Origin: Ruficoccus sp. ZRK36
Lineage (GTDB): Bacteria > Verrucomicrobiota > Verrucomicrobiia > Opitutales > Cerasicoccaceae
NCBI RefSeq assembly: GCF_019603315.1
Contig: NZ_CP080649.1
Span: forward strand, 1,255,501 to 1,319,500
Length of the DNA stretch: 64,000 nucleotides
Direction: 5' to 3'
A program made the position numbers and the translations under genes. The notes beneath the pieces were generated by a model. It was given only the letters and a program-made list of their open reading frames with translations, was not told the DNA's origin and did no database searches. Each line of letters opens with the position of its first letter. Within the stretch, counting starts at the first letter, position 1. Shown here one piece after another: positions 17,730 through 25,892 of the stretch.

Positions 17730-17867
17730 TTAGATGACGGTCAGGCGCTTGCGGCCCTTGGCGCGGCGTGCGGCGAGGACTTTGCGGCCCCCACGGGTCT
17801 TCATGCGGGCGCGAAACCCGAATTTGCGGACGCGCTTTACGCGGTGCGGACGATAGGTAGGTTGCAT
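17730..17867 (-). CDS. rpmH: 50S ribosomal protein L34
   Basis: 45-residue L34, very basic. It begins [20 protein letters not shown] and later has the diagnostic [26 protein letters not shown] ribosome site lies 8 bases before the ATG. It heads the rpmH-rnpA-yidD-yidC operon. The gene is shorter than common ORF cut-offs and easily missed. dnaA is not adjacent. Confidence 0.97.
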   Translation of the reverse strand: MQPTYRPHRVKRVRKFGFRARMKTRGGRKVLAARRAKGRKRLTVI

Positions 17868-18170
17868 GGTATGTCTCCGTTAAAGGTTGGAAATTGCGAA
17901 ACCGCCTGAGAAAAGCGTTTTTTTGGCTTGAGTCAAGCTTTGCTGCTCCTGAATCCGCACTCTGCTTTTTTATGATATAGGTTCACTTTGTTAAATGAGT
18001 GGCAAGAAAGGTGCTCCAATCCTGCTTAAGCCAATGCGGCTTATCGGCTTAAATAGCCCTACTGATTTTTGATTTACATCTTTTTCATGCGATGATACAA
18101 AAAAATGTATAAAAAGCATTAAAGTGCTGGGAATTTTCGTCGATAACTACGACTCGCAACACCTGTAACC
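17868..18170. other. Divergent intergenic region, AT-rich, no gene seen
   Basis: 303 bases between rpmH (minus) and the VPFxP-sorted protein gene (plus). It is much richer in A/T than the flanking genes. It contains a TTGACT on the minus strand that may be the rpmH -35 box. An inverted repeat TAAGCC-5-GGCTTA (18027-18043) has a second GGCTTAA copy at 18046-18052, and an A-rich block runs before 18171. I found no TTATCCACA-type DnaA boxes, so it does not look like an origin. Confidence 0.5.
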
Positions 18171-19061
18171 ATGCATCTCTCTAAACTTACACTACTTTTG
18201 GGCGGCTTTTCCATGCTATTGGCCGCCCCCTACGCATCCGGTGTCACGTACGCCGCAGATGATTTTGAGTCTTACTCCCTCGGTTCCATTGACGGCTATA
18301 ACGACGGTACCGGCTGGAATGGAGCCTGGTCAGCCGCTGCCGGGCAGTCTGTTGTAGACGTGTCGGGAAATCAGCTGACCTACACCGTCAACGGCGGCAA
18401 TACACTGTCGGGCGGTAATCAGTCCCTCCAGCTTTCGGGCACGTCGGAGTATGCGGCCTATCGCTCCCTGGCTGATACGCAGGCTGGTACGATCTATATC
18501 AGCTACCTGATGCGTGTGGACGGTACGACGATCGAAAACAACGACTTTGCCAGCATGTGGCTGAACGAGCCGGGTACTCAGGGCGGCATGTCCACCGGTT
18601 TCAAGGCCAACAATGGTGACGGTGGCGGCACCGAAGACTTCTTTATTCGCCCGTATCTGGACGGGACGAACGCCGGTTATGCCGGTGATGTGAACCTGGG
18701 TGAGACCTATCTGGTCGTGGCCAAGTTCGACAAGAGCGCCGGTAGCAGTGTCTACGATACCTTTAGTCTGTGGATCAATCCGGATGCGTGGGATGAAAAT
18801 AATCCCGACGCCATCTATGAAATGGATAGCAATACCTCGATTGTCGACATGATCGGCTACCGCTCGGCTAATCTCGACAACGGGACCACCGTGCTGATCG
18901 ACAACCTCACCTCGACGAGTTCCTTTGAGGAATCCATTGGCGGTGGTGTGACTCCGACGGCGGTTCCCTTTGATCCGGGCTCCAGCCTCGGTCTGGCCTT
19001 TGTTGGCTGGTTCGCCTGGCGTCGTTTCAAGCGTCGTCTGAGCGAAAAGCAGGCTGCCTAG
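18171..19061 (+). CDS. Secreted protein with VPFxP-type C-terminal sorting signal
   Basis: A 296-residue exported protein. A signal peptide covers about residues 1-27. The mature part starts with a DDFESY segment typical of concanavalin-like jelly-roll domains and is rich in Gly, Asn, Ser and Thr. The C-terminus has the tripartite form of an exosortase-type signal: VPFDPGSSLGL, a short hydrophobic helix, then a basic RRFKRR cluster. The VPF-x-P motif differs from the canonical VPEP and resembles the PFE-type signals described in cyanobacteria. The next gene, 72 bases on, encodes an HpsJ-like protein. The role is unknown; surface or matrix attachment is inferred. Confidence 0.75.
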   Translation: MHLSKLTLLLGGFSMLLAAPYASGVTYAADDFESYSLGSIDGYNDGTGWNGAWSAAAGQSVVDVSGNQLTYTVNGGNTLSGGNQSLQLSGTSEYAAYRSLADTQAGTIYISYLMRVDGTTIENNDFASMWLNEPGTQGGMSTGFKANNGDGGGTEDFFIRPYLDGTNAGYAGDVNLGETYLVVAKFDKSAGSSVYDTFSLWINPDAWDENNPDAIYEMDSNTSIVDMIGYRSANLDNGTTVLIDNLTSTSSFEESIGGGVTPTAVPFDPGSSLGLAFVGWFAWRRFKRRLSEKQAA

Positions 19062-19133
19062 GCCTGCTCGCCACGATACAAGCGCATTTCTCTCTCCTCC
19101 GCCTTTAAGTAATCCTCTCTCTGCTTTTATCGC

Positions 19134-19859
19134 ATGGCGAATACTACGTTGTCATTGCCTTCTGACGATAAGATGACCAGCCGCAGCTTCTTGCGGGTTG
19201 TTGGTTGGGCCCTGCTTTTATTGGGTTTTATCGACGCGGTCTATATCCTGATCGGTACCGATTGGCTCAATTCCATATCCGAGCTGCGGACGGGGGGGCG
19301 TCTGGCCGAGCATGCCTTGGCTCCTATCCTGGGGATGCTGCTGCTCCTGCTTCCTGCCGGTGATAAATTCACGCCCAAGGAAGTTCGCACTCTCTCGCGC
19401 ACTTCCAAGCTGAGCCTTGTGCTGGCGGTTTTCAGCCTGGCGCTGGTTCCGTTCATCCTTGTCAGTGCTATCCGCATCCAGCGCGCCTATGACCGACAGG
19501 TTACGGCGTGGGTGGACCAGCAGAAGGAGCGGACAGAGGCTGCCATCAAGCAGCTCAATGACAAGCGGACGAAAGAGGATGTACAGGCCTTTGTGCAGCC
19601 GCTGCCTCTGGATGAAAAAATCTTTTTTGAGCCGGATGTTGAAGTGCTCAAGACGAATATTTCCGAGCGCTTCCATGAGCTGAATGATGGAAATATCGAG
19701 CAGGCCGAGGCTCGCTTGAGTGCTCGTCTTAGAAGTGTCTGGACCGATTCCATCAAGTGGTCCCTGGCTGCACTGATCAACACAGCAGTTTTTGCCTTAT
19801 TATGGCACCGCAGCCGGCGCTATGGCCGCCTCGCCTCTTCGGCCAAGGGTAAAAAATAA
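19134..19859 (+). CDS. HpsJ-like four-helix membrane protein
   Basis: A 241-residue membrane protein. Two helices near residues 20-42 and 60-80, joined by a short loop with SISELRTGGRLAEHALAPIL, are followed by a third helix (about 95-115), a roughly 80-residue coiled, charged soluble segment, and a final helix near 205-222. The layout, and the loop pattern with WEL-TIG-LVEH-like spacing, resembles HpsJ of cyanobacteria. That protein is linked to hormogonium polysaccharide secretion and to exosortase-type sorting systems. Here it follows a VPFxP-sorted protein gene. The similarity is judged by eye, so the family name is tentative. Confidence 0.6.
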   Translation: MANTTLSLPSDDKMTSRSFLRVVGWALLLLGFIDAVYILIGTDWLNSISELRTGGRLAEHALAPILGMLLLLLPAGDKFTPKEVRTLSRTSKLSLVLAVFSLALVPFILVSAIRIQRAYDRQVTAWVDQQKERTEAAIKQLNDKRTKEDVQAFVQPLPLDEKIFFEPDVEVLKTNISERFHELNDGNIEQAEARLSARLRSVWTDSIKWSLAALINTAVFALLWHRSRRYGRLASSAKGKK

Positions 19860-19883
19860 CGGAAGACTTTCACCACTACTTGG

Positions 19884-19990
19884 GGTGGAGCCGTATTGGA
19901 CTAGGTGATCAAGCCGTGGGAGTGCGTGCCTACCCCACGGGTTTTAACCGTCTTGCAGTGTGCGGCTCCACCTGCTGCTTTTTGCAGGTG
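19884..19990 (+). ncRNA. Possible structured RNA with mutually exclusive stems
   Basis: In the 143-base gap between convergent genes, GGTGGAGCCG (19884-19893) pairs perfectly with CGGCTCCACC (19963-19972). It encloses an inner 7-bp hairpin (19914-19920 with 19934-19940). A third hairpin, CACCTGC (19969-19975) with GCAGGTG (19984-19990), uses part of the same strand, so it excludes the end of the long stem. There are no tRNA T-loop or anticodon features. It may be an sRNA, a processed 3' UTR or a complex terminator. Confidence 0.35.
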
Positions 19991-20002
19991 CTTTAGGTAG
20001 GC

Positions 20003-20440
20003 CTAGCTTTCAGCCCCCGCAATGAAGGCGAGAGCAGCACTGTAGCCGGCGAATCCCAGCCCGGAGATGACGGCCTCGCAGACGGGCGCTGTCAGGCTCT
20101 TATGGCGAAACTCTTCGCGGCGGTAGATGTTTGAGATGTGGACCTCGACGCACCGCAGTCCGGTCCCGGCTATAGCATCCCTCAGGGCCACGCTGGTGTG
20201 CGTGAAGGCGCCGGGGTTGATGACTGCACCCGCGAATCCCGCATCGGCCCAGGCGGCGAGCTGGTCGATCAGTTCGCCTTCGTGGTTGGACTGGAAGCAT
20301 TCGATCTGCGCCCCGGCCGCGGTCGCTTCTTTTTCGAGCTGAGCGGTGAGGTCGTCGAGGGTGGCATGCCCGTAGATATCGGGTTCACGCTTACCGAGAC
20401 GGTTCAGGTTGGGGCCGTTAAGGATGCCGATCTGCTTCAT
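20003..20440 (-). CDS. aroQ: Type II 3-dehydroquinate dehydratase
   Basis: Shikimate pathway enzyme, dodecameric in known members, converting 3-dehydroquinate to 3-dehydroshikimate. The 145 residues show NGPNLNRLGKREPDIYG (residues 8-24, with the catalytic Tyr23), NPGAFTHTSVALRDAI, and VEVHISNIYRREEFRHKS with the catalytic His and Arg. It is monocistronic and converges with the HpsJ-like gene. Confidence 0.96.
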   Translation of the reverse strand: MKQIGILNGPNLNRLGKREPDIYGHATLDDLTAQLEKEATAAGAQIECFQSNHEGELIDQLAAWADAGFAGAVINPGAFTHTSVALRDAIAGTGLRCVEVHISNIYRREEFRHKSLTAPVCEAVISGLGFAGYSAALAFIAGAES

Positions 20441-20518
20441 GGGACGGTGTTTTAGCGAAAAAAACCGCGAATGGGGAGCCTGAAGTTGTGCCCGAAAAAC
20501 GAAGTGGAATGTCAGCCC

Positions 20519-21061
20519 CTAGAATAAAACAAAGCCCTGGGGCTGCCCGACACCGAACAGCTTGCCGCTCAGGTCGTCGAGGGCGCCAAGTGTTTCATCC
20601 GAGAGCAGTTTCAGGATTTCGTCGATGACTTGCCCCGAAAGCATGTAGGGCATGCCGCTGAAGACGATATCCTTGTCGATGAAAAAGCCGTAGATTTGGT
20701 GCTCCTCACACTGGGAGATTGTCCTGCCCGAGATCATGCAGCGATTCAGCCAGGACTGGGTGCGACGCCCATATTTTTTAGCCATCTGGTCGCGTCGTTG
20801 TTCGATGTCCACATGCTCGTCAAAGAAGTGGTTGATCAGCTTGCGGCTGTTAATGGACAGATTTTGCTGCTCCCGCTCGACGCAGTCCAGACACATCGCA
20901 TACTCGAAGATGGTTTCCTTCTTCCGAAAAGCTTTTTCGATGATATAGCGCGTGTGCGTGGCGAAAAGATCCCGCTCGCACAGGGCACACGACCGGAACG
21001 CCTCTCCGGTTTCAAAGCTGTAGAAAACCTTGGGGACCGGGTAAAAGTCAAAATAGCTCAT
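20519..21061 (-). CDS. Uncharacterised protein with paired CxxC zinc-ribbon motifs
   Basis: A 180-residue cytosolic protein. Two knuckles, CALC and CLDC, are about 40 residues apart in the N-terminal third and could form a zinc ribbon. A third region has CMISG and SQCEEHQIYG. The C-terminal third is predicted helical (VIDEILKLLSDETLGALDDL). The ATG at 21061 overlaps the stop of the Nif3-like gene (ATGA), which decides the start over an upstream in-frame ATG at 21091. I do not recognise the family. Translational coupling suggests a shared role with the Nif3 protein. Confidence 0.8.
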   Translation of the reverse strand: MSYFDFYPVPKVFYSFETGEAFRSCALCERDLFATHTRYIIEKAFRKKETIFEYAMCLDCVEREQQNLSINSRKLINHFFDEHVDIEQRRDQMAKKYGRRTQSWLNRCMISGRTISQCEEHQIYGFFIDKDIVFSGMPYMLSGQVIDEILKLLSDETLGALDDLSGKLFGVGQPQGFVLF

Positions 21062-21813
21062 AGCGGGCAGTTGGTGGGGAGGAATTCCCACTCCAGTCCG
21101 AATTTTTGGGCGGCCTCTTCCGCCAGGGCCATCACGCCGAAGACTTCGGTGCAGTAGTGCCCGCCGAGGTAGAGGTTGAGCCCCTCCTCCTGAGCGATGT
21201 TGAAATGCTCCTGCTTGAGCTCGCCGGTGAGGAAGGTGTCGATCCCTGCGGATTTCAGAGCGGAGATAGCGGACTGGCCGCTGCCGGAGAGGATGCCCAT
21301 GCGCTGAGGCTGCTCGGGACCGGCTTCGATCGCGGTAAAGGTGGCTGGGAACAGCTCCTGGATGCGCTGCCGCAGGATGGTGCGCAGCGGCACCTGCTCG
21401 ACGATGGCTCCGATGTTATTACCCTCGTAGGGCAGGAACCAGTCGGTGATGCTCAGCCCGAGGCGACGGGCGATCCCGGCGTTGTTGCCGATCTCAGGGT
21501 GAAGGTCCAGCGGCAGGTGGCTGCTGTAAAGAGCGATGTCCGCGTCGAAAAGCTGCCGGACCTTGCGGTAGTTGGCCCCGGTTAGCGGCATGGGGGATTT
21601 CCAGTTCATCCCGTGATGGACGATGAGGAAGTCCACTCCGGCGGCGGCGGCCATTTCAAAGGGGATGAGGCCGGCGTCCACGGCGGCTCCGATTTTTGTC
21701 ACCTTGCCAGAGTTGGCGGCCTGCAGGCCGTTCATGGCAGGCGGAAAGTCCGTGATTTGCGAGCGGTTGGTACGTTCGTCGCAAAAGGCTACCAGGTCTT
21801 GCAGTCGAGGCAT
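21058..21813 (-). CDS. Nif3-like dinuclear metal-centre protein
   Basis: Member of the Nif3/GTP cyclohydrolase I type 2-like family, which forms hexamers with a two-metal site. The HHGMNW motif near residue 70 and the ELKQEHFNIAQEEG and GGHYCTE region near the end supply the metal ligands. The length from the ATG at 21813 (MPRLQDLV) is 251 residues, the normal family size. The frame stays open to 21912, but that extension is basic and not conserved. The protein has no settled biochemical function. It is coupled to the downstream zinc-ribbon gene. Confidence 0.88.
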   Translation of the reverse strand: MPRLQDLVAFCDERTNRSQITDFPPAMNGLQAANSGKVTKIGAAVDAGLIPFEMAAAAGVDFLIVHHGMNWKSPMPLTGANYRKVRQLFDADIALYSSHLPLDLHPEIGNNAGIARRLGLSITDWFLPYEGNNIGAIVEQVPLRTILRQRIQELFPATFTAIEAGPEQPQRMGILSGSGQSAISALKSAGIDTFLTGELKQEHFNIAQEEGLNLYLGGHYCTEVFGVMALAEEAAQKFGLEWEFLPTNCPL

Positions 21814-21947
21814 GCCCTGACTTCTAGAGGCATTTACCCGGTTTCGGCCATGAAAAAACCGCTTATAATGGAATTTCCTGAGGCTTTCTCGGGGGCAAAA
21901 GGGATTGCGCATTCGCTCTGGATGGAGGATAATGAGCTTTCTTTCTC

Positions 21948-22622
21948 ATGGCTGACTTCAAGCACATTCGAGGCGTAATCTTTGACATGGACGGGCTCAT
22001 GCTTGATACCGAGCGGCTCTTCCGCCAGGCCTATCAGCAGGCAGCGATGGAGGTCGGTGTGGACTTCCCGGACGCGCTATATGCCAGTATGGTCGGGCGC
22101 CGCGCTGATACCAGTCAGCGTATTCTGCGTGAGGGCCTGGGGCCCAATGCGCCTCATGAGGATATCATTGAGGGCGCACGTCGTCATTACTACACGCTGC
22201 TGGAAAAAGGCGGGGTCCCCATCCGCCCGGGGCTTCTGATCACGCTTGATTATCTCGATGAGGTTGAAATGCCGCGCGCCGTCGCGACATCGACCCATAG
22301 CGGCCTGACGGCCAGCAAGCTGACCGGCTCGGGCCTGATAAAATACTTTACGGTCGTCGTCAGTGGCGATCAGGTCGAGCACGGTAAGCCCGCGCCCGAT
22401 ATCTATCTGCGGGCTGCCGAGCTGATGGGCGTAGAGCCAGAGCACTGCGTGGTGCTGGAGGACTCCGCCGCAGGGCTGGAGGGCGCCCACAATGCAGGGA
22501 TGATGCCCGTGCTCATCCCGGACCTGCTGGAGCCGACCGCTGCGATGCAGGAGCATGCCGCACACATTTTTCCTTCGTTGACTGAGTTTGCCGCCGCCTT
22601 CCGCCGGGAGCGAGAGGCCTGA
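21948..22622 (+). CDS. HAD-superfamily phosphatase/beta-phosphoglucomutase-like protein
   Basis: A 224-residue HAD hydrolase, subfamily IA. Motif I FDMDGLMLDTE has both catalytic Asp residues, motif II is ATSTHSG, motif III is the Lys of HGKPAPDIYL, and motif IV is VLEDSAAGLEGAHNAGM. The helical cap lies between motifs I and II. Substrates of this group are sugar phosphates or nucleotides, and none can be assigned. It is divergent from the Nif3-like gene. Confidence 0.9.
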   Translation: MADFKHIRGVIFDMDGLMLDTERLFRQAYQQAAMEVGVDFPDALYASMVGRRADTSQRILREGLGPNAPHEDIIEGARRHYYTLLEKGGVPIRPGLLITLDYLDEVEMPRAVATSTHSGLTASKLTGSGLIKYFTVVVSGDQVEHGKPAPDIYLRAAELMGVEPEHCVVLEDSAAGLEGAHNAGMMPVLIPDLLEPTAAMQEHAAHIFPSLTEFAAAFRREREA

Positions 22623-22665
22623 TCCCGTTCGCCATGAGGGATGCGTCCTGGCCTGTTGAAACGAA

Positions 22666-23829
22666 ATGAAGTCCATCAACAACATACCCCGCCTGATGAT
22701 TCATACTCTATTTCGCAGCAGTTGGCTTGTGCTGCTGGTGTCATTGATCATGATGGCCAGCCCGCTGGAGGCCGCTCGTACGATCGGCAAGCTTGAGGCG
22801 GGCGATGACGTTTTTTATAATGTGCGCGTCCAGCAGGTCCTGCCGGACGCGATTATCATACGCCATAGCGAGGGTATCGCAAAGGTGCCGATGGAGATGC
22901 TGCCCGAGACCCTGCAGAGACAGTTTCGCTACAACCCGGCGCGCGCTGCTGCCTACCGCGAGGCCCTCGCGAAAAAGCAGGCTGCCCAGCAGCAGGCAAA
23001 GGAGAAAGCGGAAGCTGAGCAGAAGGAGGAGGCCGCCCGCAGTCAGTCAGAGCCGGCCCAGCCGTCTCAGTCGATTGCTCCCTTTTTGACTCAAACACCC
23101 GAGATAAAAAAGCGCGTCGATCTGCGTCCGGCTTTTCGGGAGATGAACCTGTATGCGAAAAATCAGGGGCGTCGTCCGAGCTGTGCGGTTTTCTCGGTGA
23201 TCAGCGCGCTGGAGTATCAGCAGGGGCGCGAGACCGGTAAGCCGAATCGCCTCTCCGAGGAGTACCTGATCTGGGCGACGCGCCAGTCGCTGGGGATGCC
23301 GCAGGTGGCGATCGCCGAGGGTGACGAAATGAGCGGCGATGAAGACCTTGGGTTTTCCTTGTCGCAGGTGGTGCAGGGGCTGCGGGACTACGGGGTCGCG
23401 AATGCCGAGGACTTGCCGAATACCTTTGGTACGTCGATGGCTGAGATTGCAGCCCCTCCTGAGTCCACGATCGAAAAGGCCCGCGAGCGGAGCACGGTCG
23501 GCACTTATTGGATTCGAGGAGAGAAAAACGAGGAGCGACTGAACGTCATCTTCAATTTACTTAATAACGGGGTCCCGGTCGTGATTGGTCTGGGCTGGCC
23601 AAACTATGCCGTTGTGTCTCGTTCGCCCTTGATCGACAGCCAGACCCCGCGCGAGGAGGGTGGCCACGCCATCACGCTCGTCGGCTACAAGTGTGAGACG
23701 GGGAAGCCTGAGGACGCGCGCTTCCTGTTTAAAAACTCATGGGGGCCGCGCTGGGGGAATGCCGGCTACGGCTGGATCAGCTGGAGCTACCTGCGCGAGA
23801 ATATGGACGCAGCACTTTTTCTGGACTAG
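22666..23829 (+). CDS. Papain-family (C1) cysteine protease with N-terminal SHD1-like domain
   Basis: A 387-residue exported protein. An N-terminal signal/anchor segment (about 17-36) is followed by an SHD1-like beta domain (about 37-90, with GDDVFYNVRVQQVLPDAIII), a Gln/Lys/Glu-rich coiled stretch (about 95-130), then a C1 peptidase domain. The catalytic set is complete: Gln167 and Cys173 in NQGRRPSC, spaced as Gln19/Cys25 of papain; His334 in GGHAITLVGY; and Asn357 in FKNSWGPRWGN. SHD1 domains are common in Verrucomicrobia and Planctomycetes. The papain domain lacks the usual CGSCW context. The targets are unknown. Confidence 0.88.
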   Translation: MKSINNIPRLMIHTLFRSSWLVLLVSLIMMASPLEAARTIGKLEAGDDVFYNVRVQQVLPDAIIIRHSEGIAKVPMEMLPETLQRQFRYNPARAAAYREALAKKQAAQQQAKEKAEAEQKEEAARSQSEPAQPSQSIAPFLTQTPEIKKRVDLRPAFREMNLYAKNQGRRPSCAVFSVISALEYQQGRETGKPNRLSEEYLIWATRQSLGMPQVAIAEGDEMSGDEDLGFSLSQVVQGLRDYGVANAEDLPNTFGTSMAEIAAPPESTIEKARERSTVGTYWIRGEKNEERLNVIFNLLNNGVPVVIGLGWPNYAVVSRSPLIDSQTPREEGGHAITLVGYKCETGKPEDARFLFKNSWGPRWGNAGYGWISWSYLRENMDAALFLD

Positions 23830-23858
23830 ACCGCTTGCGGTTAAGTCGGACGGATGGC

Positions 23859-25016
23859 CTAGGGGAGGCGGCCGATGATGTCGTCGCGGTTAGCGTAGAA
23901 AATCGCGTTGTCGCGGGAGATGGCGCCATCTTCGTGCAGTTGAAGGAGGCGGCGCTCCATGGTGATCATACCGTACTCTCCGCCGGTCTCCATGGCGGAA
24001 TAAATCTGGTGCAGCTTGCGGGAGCGCAGGAAGTTGCCCATTTGCGGTGTATTGCGGAGCACTTCCATCGCCACGGTGCGGCCTTTGCCGTCAGCCCGCG
24101 GGATGAGCTTCTGGCTCAGCACGTAGGCGAGGCTGAAGCTCAGCTGGGTGGAGAGCTCGCGTTCGCGCTCAGCCGGAAACATATCGATCAGGCGGGTGAG
24201 TGCGCCGATCGCATCGCGCGTGTGCAGGGGGGCAAAAACCAGGTGCCCGGTTTCGGCAGCAGCCAGGGCGAGCGAAGCCGTTTCCAGGTCGCGAATTTCC
24301 CCCACGAAGATGATGTCCGGGTCTTCACGCAGTGCGCTGCGCAGCCCCTGAGCGAAGTTTGATACGTGGCGCCCGAGCTCTCGTTGAGAGATGAGAGAGC
24401 GCTTGCTCTTAAACAGATACTCCACCGGGTCTTCCAGCGTGATGATGCGTCGGGCGCTGCTCTGGTTGATGGTGTCCAGGAGGCTGGCGATGGTGGTAGA
24501 CTTACCACTGCCGGTGACGCCGGAGACGATGACCAGCCCCTGATGAATGCCGCAAATGTGCTTCCAGACCTGGTCATTGGGAAAGCCGCACTCCTGCAGA
24601 TCAGGGATCTTCGGCGGAAGCAGGCGGATGACGGCCGCGAGGCCATCGTTCTCGTGAAAGGCGTTTATGCGGAAGTTGTAGGCTTGGTCCTCGATGGTGA
24701 GAGGAAAGCTGCTGTCCACGTCAGCCATGGGGTCGTCTCTCATTTGCTTCCAGTCGACCTCGGAGAGCATGGGGTAGATGAGGGCTTCGGCCAGTTCGGG
24801 GCTCAGCAGTTCACCGCCGGGTACACTGTACAGCTCCTGGTCCATGCGGAAGCGGACAGGCTCCCCGACCTTGAAGTGAAAGTCGGAAATGCGCGGCATG
24901 CCGTTGCGCATGTAGTCCGGGTCAAAGGCGCTGCTCAGCAAATCCACGATGCTGTACTGCGAGTCTCCCGTGCTGTAGACTTTACGGTGCGGATCGTAGA
25001 TGGGTGAGGATGACAT
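23859..25016 (-). CDS. pilT: Type IV pilus retraction ATPase PilT-like
   Basis: Hexameric secretion-type ATPase that depolymerises type IV pili. It has 385 residues. Walker A is GVTGSGKSTTIASLLD, the Asp box is IITLEDPVEYLF, Walker B is LREDPDIIFVGEIRD, and the His box is GHLVFAPLHTRDA. The C-terminus has KLHQIYSAMETGG, like the PilT retraction motif region (HQIYS). A PilU-type paralogue cannot be excluded. No other pilus genes are adjacent, although pilin-like proteins are encoded elsewhere in the window (28 kb and 49-51 kb). Confidence 0.9.
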   Translation of the reverse strand: MSSSPIYDPHRKVYSTGDSQYSIVDLLSSAFDPDYMRNGMPRISDFHFKVGEPVRFRMDQELYSVPGGELLSPELAEALIYPMLSEVDWKQMRDDPMADVDSSFPLTIEDQAYNFRINAFHENDGLAAVIRLLPPKIPDLQECGFPNDQVWKHICGIHQGLVIVSGVTGSGKSTTIASLLDTINQSSARRIITLEDPVEYLFKSKRSLISQRELGRHVSNFAQGLRSALREDPDIIFVGEIRDLETASLALAAAETGHLVFAPLHTRDAIGALTRLIDMFPAERERELSTQLSFSLAYVLSQKLIPRADGKGRTVAMEVLRNTPQMGNFLRSRKLHQIYSAMETGGEYGMITMERRLLQLHEDGAISRDNAIFYANRDDIIGRLP

Positions 25017-25088
25017 CGTCGTGGGGGAGGCTTTAATTAGGATATATCACATGCAGCACGCTTCCGAACCTCTTCAGGGATGCCATGC

Positions 25089-25784
25089 TTACGGCAACAG
25101 GCTGCGCTGGCGCTTGCGACGCAAGGTATTGTCCAAGACCTGGCGAATATGTTCCGGCTTATCCTTAAAGCCGGGCATGGCGGCCAGCCAGGCGTAGACG
25201 GCCTCGGCCTGGTCCGGAGTCATCGCAGAGGGCGTCTCCAGCACGCGGTCAAAGGCGTCCACCACGGCCTGTGCGATGACGCGCACGAGGGTCTTGGCTA
25301 CGTCCGAGCTGCGGCGCTCGATCAGCATGTCGGAGGCCTCGGTCAGCGGGAACTCCTTAAAAATGTTCTGGTAGATGCTCATGGCATCAATGACCTCGAC
25401 CTCCGTGCGGGGGTAGAAGCATGCCATCAGATTCCAGGGGAACTCCTTGGCGTCGCCGACGCCGGTGCGGAAGTCACTGCGCACGATCACGGCGGGGATG
25501 TCCGCGAACTTCGCCATCATGTACTCGACCACGGTGCCCGAATCCAGCTCGGCCCCGTCGAAGCAGAACAGTGCCAGATCGGACTCCAGCAGGTTGAGCA
25601 GATTGTGGTCACGCAGTTGCTGAGGAGTGCTGCCCGGACGTGCGAGGTTCTGGGGCAGGACGCTGCAGTAGCGTCGGTCAGACAGGTCGGAGATAGCTTC
25701 AGCCAGCAGGGCATTACCGGCGAGGTCCTTGTGAGTGAACAGCTCTCCGGCAAAGTAGATATTGAGGGAGGGTACGTCGGCCAT
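25089..25784 (-). CDS. Nucleoside 2-deoxyribosyltransferase-like protein
   Basis: A 231-residue protein. It begins LNIYFAGELFTHKDLAGNAL, then CSVLPQN and the segment DLALFCFDGAELDSGTVVEY, which resembles the nucleoside 2-deoxyribosyltransferase fold (FA-x-P start, D-x-D-G-x-x-D-G-T-x-x-E motif with the nucleophile Glu). The second half is helical and not typical. The enzymes transfer deoxyribose between bases. A distant role such as nucleotide salvage or signalling is possible. It is a single gene, divergent from ribokinase. Confidence 0.78.
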   Translation of the reverse strand: MADVPSLNIYFAGELFTHKDLAGNALLAEAISDLSDRRYCSVLPQNLARPGSTPQQLRDHNLLNLLESDLALFCFDGAELDSGTVVEYMMAKFADIPAVIVRSDFRTGVGDAKEFPWNLMACFYPRTEVEVIDAMSIYQNIFKEFPLTEASDMLIERRSSDVAKTLVRVIAQAVVDAFDRVLETPSAMTPDQAEAVYAWLAAMPGFKDKPEHIRQVLDNTLRRKRQRSLLP

Positions 25785-25892
25785 AGGCCCCTACCGATGG
25801 CAGGAGAACCGCGCCTTCACAATCAAAAAAGCGACATGTGGCCATGAGCGATTGCGCTTTGCAAGAAAGCGCAGTGGCCTTATCATAAGCCC

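Noticed and set aside
17868-18170. Possible replication origin next to rpmH
   Set aside because: rpmH can neighbour dnaA/oriC, but no DnaA boxes and no dnaA gene are seen.
19884-19975. Possible tRNA or tmRNA (GGTGGAG...CTCCACC looks like an acceptor stem)
   Set aside because: There is no T-loop, no anticodon arm of standard size, and the third hairpin overlaps the presumed acceptor.
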